The notes beneath the pieces were generated by a model that worked only from the letters and a program-made list of their open reading frames with translations, made no database searches and was not told where the DNA came from. The translations under genes and the position numbers were made by a program. Of a stretch of 64,000 nt of DNA, positions 60,315-64,000 are shown piece by piece. Position 1 is the first letter of the stretch; every line of letters starts with the position of its first letter. The DNA comes from Gammaproteobacteria bacterium (lineage in GTDB: Bacteria; Pseudomonadota; Gammaproteobacteria; Steroidobacterales; Steroidobacteraceae). The DNA lies in the NCBI GenBank assembly GCA_003164785.1, contig PLUE01000037.1:183916-247915 (forward strand). Direction: 5' to 3'.

Positions 60315-60532
60315 AAACCACGCGCTCCTTCCGATGCAACCAAAAATCCGGCGGCGACTAAACCAAAGACCCCGAGCGCCAGGGTCGCCCACAGAAACAC
60401 CAGGATCTCCGCGACGCTGCCACGGACTCGGCGGGCGAGTTCCGCGAACTCAATTGCCAGAAGCTCCGTCAGGCGCTTGACCGCGGGCACGCGGGCGTGC
60501 GGAGCGAAATACAGATTCAACAATGCAGCCAT
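60311..60532 (-). CDS. Small membrane protein overlapping the CopG antitoxin gene
   Basis: 73 residues from ATG 60532, with GAGG upstream; GTG 60547 also opens the frame. A soluble helical N-terminal half (LTELLAIEFAELARRVRG) and one long hydrophobic helix (SVAEILVFLWATLALGVFGLVAAGFLVA). Stop overlaps the CopG antitoxin start as ATGA. I do not recognise it. By position it occupies the place of a toxin, and a membrane-acting toxin is a plausible but unproven role. Confidence 0.55.
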   Translation of the reverse strand: MAALLNLYFAPHARVPAVKRLTELLAIEFAELARRVRGSVAEILVFLWATLALGVFGLVAAGFLVASEGARGL

Positions 60533-60772
60533 GTTCTTATTCCTCACGTGCTCGAAGCGTCATTGCCTGAAGCCTGGGAGGAAATGGCTTTCGGGGAATT
60601 AGGCGATCAGCGCGAAATCCCTGGCGGCGACTCTCTTCCAGGCCTTCTGCTCCACGCGACCAATGGGGTAGGCCGCTGCGCACAACGGCACCTCACCTGC
60701 ATCGCGGGAGGGAGTGCTAGGGTGCGGGTTCATAGGGTGTTCGAATCTCCGGTATACTACGACGGCGGCAAC

Positions 60773-60789
60773 ATACCCTACCCACGTAT
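60773..60789 (+). promoter_or_regulatory. C-tract repeat, probable RcnR/FrmR operator
   Basis: ATAC, a C-rich stretch CCTACCCAC, then GTAT, 25 bases before the regulator start. This is the CsoR/RcnR/FrmR type of site, with AT-rich arms around a G/C tract. A similar, more symmetric site lies by the second copy at 63376-63404. Confidence 0.5.
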
Positions 60790-60813
60790 ATTAACGCAAG
60801 AGAGTTTTTTGCT

Positions 60814-61095
60814 ATGACTCATATCGCAAGAGAAAAAAACAAATTGCTGAATCGCCTGAAGCGCATGCGCGGCCAGGTGGAGGCGATGGAGCGGGCCGTC
60901 GATGCGGATAATGAATGTGCCACGGTACTGCAGCAGGCAACCGCGTGTCGTGGCGCTTTGGACGGTTTCATCGCAGAGGTCATCGAGGACCACATCCGCG
61001 AGCACATGGTTGATCCGAAAGCCGAGCGGGATTCGCCGCAGGCGCTCGCAGCCGAGGAGCTGATCGAGGTCGTACATCAGTATCTAAAGAAATAG
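60814..61095 (+). CDS. RcnR/FrmR (CsoR-family) metal or formaldehyde sensor
   Basis: 93 residues, all-helical. His3, Cys35 (DNEC), His60 and His64 (EDHIREH) match the nickel/cobalt ligand set of E. coli RcnR. Most FrmR proteins lack His64, so the residue set favours an RcnR-like metal sensor; Cys45 is extra. It binds DNA when the effector is absent. A decayed second copy lies across the OprB-like porin gene at 63087-63372. Confidence 0.87.
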   Translation: MTHIAREKNKLLNRLKRMRGQVEAMERAVDADNECATVLQQATACRGALDGFIAEVIEDHIREHMVDPKAERDSPQALAAEELIEVVHQYLKK

Positions 61096-61353
61096 GGAGC
61101 CACCCCCGGCGGGGCACCTCACCTGGAAATCGACCCAGCGATATTCCCGCACCACGCTCTCATCCGAAATGCGGTCGCTCCAGCGGATGCGTTTGAATTC
61201 GTGGCCCTTGCTCACGGGGAGCTGGGCTGAATCCAGACAGGCGCTGATCTCGAGGCGATCGCCCTCGACGATCAGCGCGTGTACCGACCTGATCCGCGGG
61301 GCAAAGCTAGAGGAGTAGGCCGGAACGACAAGGCGGCGAGCCATGCTATAACC
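61084..61353 (-). pseudogene. Unrecognised, probably frameshifted gene fragment
   Basis: Minus-strand frame encoding APRIRSVHALIVEGDRLE, SAQLPVSKGHEF and DESVVREYRWVDFQ, which read like real protein. Just upstream, at about 61360-61500, another frame reads YRYPQEQDISATWPAELPD and a hydrophobic RILAVVIAWLAALSF, as if one gene had shifted frame near 61340. It has no family I can name. It fills the space between the RcnR-like gene and the OprB-like gene. Confidence 0.35.
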
Positions 61354-61517
61354 ACGGCTAAGATGCGCGCGCCGTGCACGCCACGGTGCAGTGCGGTCAT
61401 CGGGTCTGGAAGTTCCGCGGGCCATGTGGCACTGATATCCTGCTCTTGCGGATACCGATAGACGACCTCGGGCCACGTTAGCGTCCAGGCCGAATCGAGC
61501 GCCTTCGATCTCGCATT

Positions 61518-63041
61518 TCAGAACTCCAAGTGCAATCTGACGCCAAAAATGTCGACCGGGCCACGGTCGGCGTTGTAGCCGGGATTATTGACGTGTTGAT
61601 AATCAAATGTCAGCCACGAATTCCTGATCAAGTTGATGTTGTAGTACGCCTCAAATGCTTGTTCCGGCTTGTAATTAATCCTGCCGTCGCCGATGAACCC
61701 GTCGATGCCTCCCATATTCAAGTACTCGACGTGGATGGCGGATAACCAGTTTTGCGCGACACCAATACCAAACGAGTCGCGTTCTCGGGCCCAGCCGTTT
61801 CCTTTAACGGAAACCCCGAAAGCTACCGAGCTATCGGTGGACGTAAACGCATAGACCTCGGTTTTACCGTCGGCCTTCATACCACGGAAAAATACACCGA
61901 CGTCCGGCGTGATGCTTTGCTCGACGTTCAGGCCGTACCCGACTTTGGAATTGCGCCTCCGTGCCCAGCATAAATCAGGCGCATCTGCGTTGTTCGAACC
62001 ATAATTGAAGCCTGTGCAGGTGGTTGCATTCTCGGCTGGATTTGCTACGAATGCATTGATCGCGTCATCCCAACGCCCCATTCTCTCGACATTTTTGTAG
62101 ACCAGCAAGCGCGCCTTTCCCGGCTTGTCGAAAATCTTGTGATCGTGTTCGACTTCCAACTGGTCGCCGTAATATTTCAGGGGCGAATCATTCAGTGGCA
62201 ACTGGTTGGGATCGCGCGGAACGATAAATCGCCCATACCGCACGGCCCACTCATCGTAGTAATACTCGCCGACCAAGCCCCAAGAATATCCTCGTGCGTC
62301 CGCGGCAAAGTCATAAGCGGCATAGGTCATGAAATCGATGTTTAAGAATTGTTGACGCACATCGCCGGTGTACGAGTTCTTGTCGAATATATCGATGATT
62401 GCAAGATTGCCGAAGGTCAGGACAAAACGGCGGCTGTCGACCGACTGCGCTAGTTGCATCGGCCCCGATTCCTCTTGGACGGAGTCGCTGCCATATCCCC
62501 AGGTTTGGCGAAGAAACGATCTAGAACGATAGAAAGTTGGAGCGTTGCTCCCGGCTTTCTCCAATTCACCATTGTTGACTGACCCCCCGAGGCCGTGCAG
62601 ATCGGAAAGCGGGATTTCGGAAATCATTTCAGGCACCAGATAAAATTCGCCGCCTTGCCAGACCCTTAGCCCAAGAAACTCGGTAGCGCTCGTGGTGTGA
62701 CTGATTTCCTTGCCCGGCAGAAGCGAGTTGGTACTTCCGTCGAAATTGGTATACGCCGCATGGAAGGCATCTTTTTTTTGCACGATGGTGGTGAATTGAC
62801 CGTAAGCGTTCCAACGCTCCTCTTTGTCTGTATCGGCCTCGGGAGCGGCCGCAACAGGCGCTTGAGATGCTGACGACGGGTCATTCTCGGCCACTTGCTC
62901 CTGTGCAAAGGCCAAGTGGTCGAACATCGCGAGGGCGATCAAACAGGCGAGCTTCAAAATTGGGAACCTTTTGCTTCTTTTCACGTTTTCACTTGAGCGA
63001 TACGGAGCGCTTGCCACGACGTCGATTCGATACAAGCTCAT
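61518..63041 (-). CDS. OprB-like carbohydrate-type porin
   Basis: 507 residues from ATG 63041; a GTG at 62984 would start nearer to the signal peptide (KRFPILKLACLIALAMFDHLAFAQ). Barrel protein ending in Phe (VRLHLEF). The C-terminal NPGYNADRGPVDIFGVRLH is the OprB-family end; NAYGQFTTI and YYGDQLEVEHDH fit the barrel. OprB proteins are outer-membrane porins for sugars and similar solutes. Base use is richer in A and T than in neighbouring genes, which suggests transfer. Flanked by an RcnR-like gene and its broken copy. Confidence 0.82.
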   Translation of the reverse strand: MSLYRIDVVASAPYRSSENVKRSKRFPILKLACLIALAMFDHLAFAQEQVAENDPSSASQAPVAAAPEADTDKEERWNAYGQFTTIVQKKDAFHAAYTNFDGSTNSLLPGKEISHTTSATEFLGLRVWQGGEFYLVPEMISEIPLSDLHGLGGSVNNGELEKAGSNAPTFYRSRSFLRQTWGYGSDSVQEESGPMQLAQSVDSRRFVLTFGNLAIIDIFDKNSYTGDVRQQFLNIDFMTYAAYDFAADARGYSWGLVGEYYYDEWAVRYGRFIVPRDPNQLPLNDSPLKYYGDQLEVEHDHKIFDKPGKARLLVYKNVERMGRWDDAINAFVANPAENATTCTGFNYGSNNADAPDLCWARRRNSKVGYGLNVEQSITPDVGVFFRGMKADGKTEVYAFTSTDSSVAFGVSVKGNGWARERDSFGIGVAQNWLSAIHVEYLNMGGIDGFIGDGRINYKPEQAFEAYYNINLIRNSWLTFDYQHVNNPGYNADRGPVDIFGVRLHLEF

Positions 63042-63086
63042 GCTGAGCCATGGCCAATCTGGGTTCGTGCCGTCATCGTCGTCGAC

Positions 63087-63372
63087 CTATCGCTTCAGGT
63101 ATCGGTGAACGATCTCGATGAGTTCTTCTGCTGCGAGAACTCTCGGAGCGTCACGTACTGCATTCGGATCGACCATACGTTCGCGTATGTGGTCTTCAAT
63201 GCCTCCGCGATAAATCCGTCCAGGGCGCCTCGGCACGCAGTTACCTGTTGCAGTACGGCGGCGCCCTTGACGTTCGTTTCGACGGCCCGCTCCATCGCCT
63301 CCACCTGGCCGCGCATTCGCTTGAGACGGTTCAATAACTTATGCTTCTCCTTCTCAAGGTTTCATGGTTCAT
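63087..63372 (-). pseudogene. Frameshifted RcnR/FrmR-family regulator
   Basis: Read with frame corrections, it gives MNHETL, then KEKHKLLNRLKRMRGQVEAMERAVETN, LQQVTACRGALDGFIAEA, then EDHIRERMVDPNAVRDA and LAAEELIEIVHRYLKR, ending at TAG 63087. Two breaks: near the first ~10 codons, and one base lost at GAGG-CATTGAAGACCAC around 63197. His3 and His60 are kept, but Cys35 is Gly and His64 is Arg. So it is a decayed paralogue of the 60814-61095 gene. Confidence 0.75.
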
Positions 63373-63375
63373 TGT

Positions 63376-63404
63376 CTAACTATACCCTAACCCGGTATAG
63401 TTAG
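63376..63404. promoter_or_regulatory. Inverted repeat upstream of the broken RcnR/FrmR copy
   Basis: CTAACTATACC (63376-63386) and GGTATAGTTAG (63394-63404), a perfect 11-base inverted repeat with a 7-base spacer CTAACCC. AT-rich arms around a C-tract fit CsoR/RcnR/FrmR operators, and the TATACCCTAnCC element is shared with the site at 60773. Confidence 0.6.
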
Positions 63405-63849
63405 TCTAACTCATACCACAAAGATTCGGAAGACCGCTTTGTCCTCGACCCTGGTACCGCAAACTTGAAGGCACCTCGTTGCCCACGATGTGTGGAAGCT
63501 CGGCCTGGTCCACGAACGGCGCTTTACTACTGCCATCCATCGGTGGACGAAGAGCGCGCTGATTGGCGACTCTCCTACGCTGCCATTGCATCAATGTGAC
63601 AAGGCCCAGTCGACCTCGACGACACCGACGTGAAATACCTATTTAGTTCAGTTCAGGGTCTTTTCGGGCTCCTAAGCAGGTCCCGTCCATCGTCTACACA
63701 CCTCCGATAAGCATCTCTTATCGTTGGTGGACTAACAAGCGAGGAGGGCGGCCAGTGACCACAGAAAATAGCTCCTAGGTACCGCGCGGGATACGCGGTG
63801 GCGCCGATTCCTCCATCATTCGCCGCGCGCCGCGAAGGAGCTGCAGACC
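63405..63849. other. Intergenic region
   Basis: About 445 bases with no gene I can support. CGATAAG (63705-63711) and CTTATCG (63717-63723) form a 7-base hairpin. A 44-codon frame at 63465-63599 (TTG start) has CPRCVEARP and YYCHPSVDEE, a possible zinc ribbon or a broken gene; it has no ribosome-binding site. Confidence 0.4.
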
Positions 63850-64000
63850 ATGGCTGTTCAAACTCAGGCTCAGCACGATGGCCTACAGAAGGACTTGCTC
63901 AAAGCGCGTACCGAGTTGCGCAAAGCAACGGTCTTCCGATCCAAACTCGAAAAGCGGCTGGAATCCTTGTCTCAGCGATCCGAAAAATCACAGGCCAAGG
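63850..64000 (+). CDS. Coiled-coil protein, N-terminal part only
   Basis: ATG 63850 after GAAGGAG; about 50 codons before the window ends. The sequence is charged and helical with heptads (LQKDLLKARTELRKATVFRSK, LEKRLESLSQRSEKSQAK in pieces), so it is probably a coiled coil. No family can be named. Confidence 0.5.
   Translation, partial: MAVQTQAQHDGLQKDLLKARTELRKATVFRSKLEKRLESLSQRSEKSQAK

Noticed and set aside
60731..60757. tRNA-like T-arm (GTTCGAATC) before the RcnR-like gene
   Set aside because: Only one arm is present; there is no acceptor, D or anticodon stem around it, so it is not a tRNA gene.
63465..63599. 44-codon frame with CPRC and YYCHP motifs
   Set aside because: TTG start without a ribosome-binding site and no clear family; it may be a decayed zinc-ribbon gene.
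1..64000. CRISPR arrays, rRNA genes and phage integrases
   Set aside because: No regularly spaced repeats, rRNA segments or integrase-type frames were found on either strand.

Overview
The window is about 64 kb of GC-rich, densely coded DNA. It looks like a free-living gammaproteobacterium that degrades plant-derived aromatic compounds, possibly a Steroidobacter/Nevskia-type lineage; that placement is inference from gene content (cyo-type quinol oxidase, RegBA-like pair, YfeH-like carrier, many TonB and c-type cytochrome genes), because no rRNA or tRNA is present to confirm it.

Layout. 1-5.3 kb: a three-gene minus-strand unit (amino-acid permease and two LigF-like glutathione S-transferases), a YfeH-like carrier with an HD-domain protein, and a MarR regulator divergent from a hydroxycinnamoyl-CoA hydratase-lyase. 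5.8-8.8 kb: a TonB-dependent receptor. 8.9-12.3 kb: a minus-strand unit with a ThDP enzyme, a tandem EthD protein and a Tat-exported metallo-beta-lactamase-fold protein. 12.5-27.8 kb: the most unusual region. A cassette of [MBL-fold] - [two-heme PSD/DUF1592-type cytochrome] - [Tat-exported DUF1552 HXXSHH protein] - [exported ankyrin protein] occurs twice; a PQQ quinohemoprotein dehydrogenase and an MFS carrier lie between the copies on the other strand. 27.8-30.4 kb: cytochrome b561, cytochrome c', a SnoaL-like and a DUF4142 protein.

30.7-38.6 kb: a GAF-EAL protein, then a compact minus-strand operon cyoABCD-SURF1-regB-regA, which joins a terminal quinol oxidase to a redox-sensing two-component system. 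38.7-45.4 kb: an MFS carrier and a five-gene efflux operon (outer-membrane factor, MarR, FUSC, DUF1656, HlyD). 45.4-56.3 kb: a MipA-like porin, a carotenoid/lignostilbene-type oxygenase, an L,D-transpeptidase, an unrecognised membrane protein, a zinc alcohol dehydrogenase, an MscS channel, a DUF349 protein and a sugar-nucleotidyltransferase.

56.4-64 kb is an accessory, partly decayed region: a TnpB remnant beside a truncated Ada/Ogt gene, a TetR regulator with a two-palindrome promoter, two VapBC-type toxin-antitoxin pairs, a HipA remnant, a CopG antitoxin overlapping a small membrane-protein gene, and an RcnR/FrmR-type regulator whose frameshifted second copy lies on the far side of an OprB-like porin.

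How the genes may work together (inference): the GSTs, hydratase-lyase, carotenoid-oxygenase family enzyme, TonB receptor, efflux operon and alcohol dehydrogenases fit uptake, cleavage and export of lignin-type aromatics. The duplicated cassette, PQQ dehydrogenase and small cytochromes suggest a periplasmic oxidation system that feeds electrons to the respiratory chain; its substrate cannot be read from the sequence.
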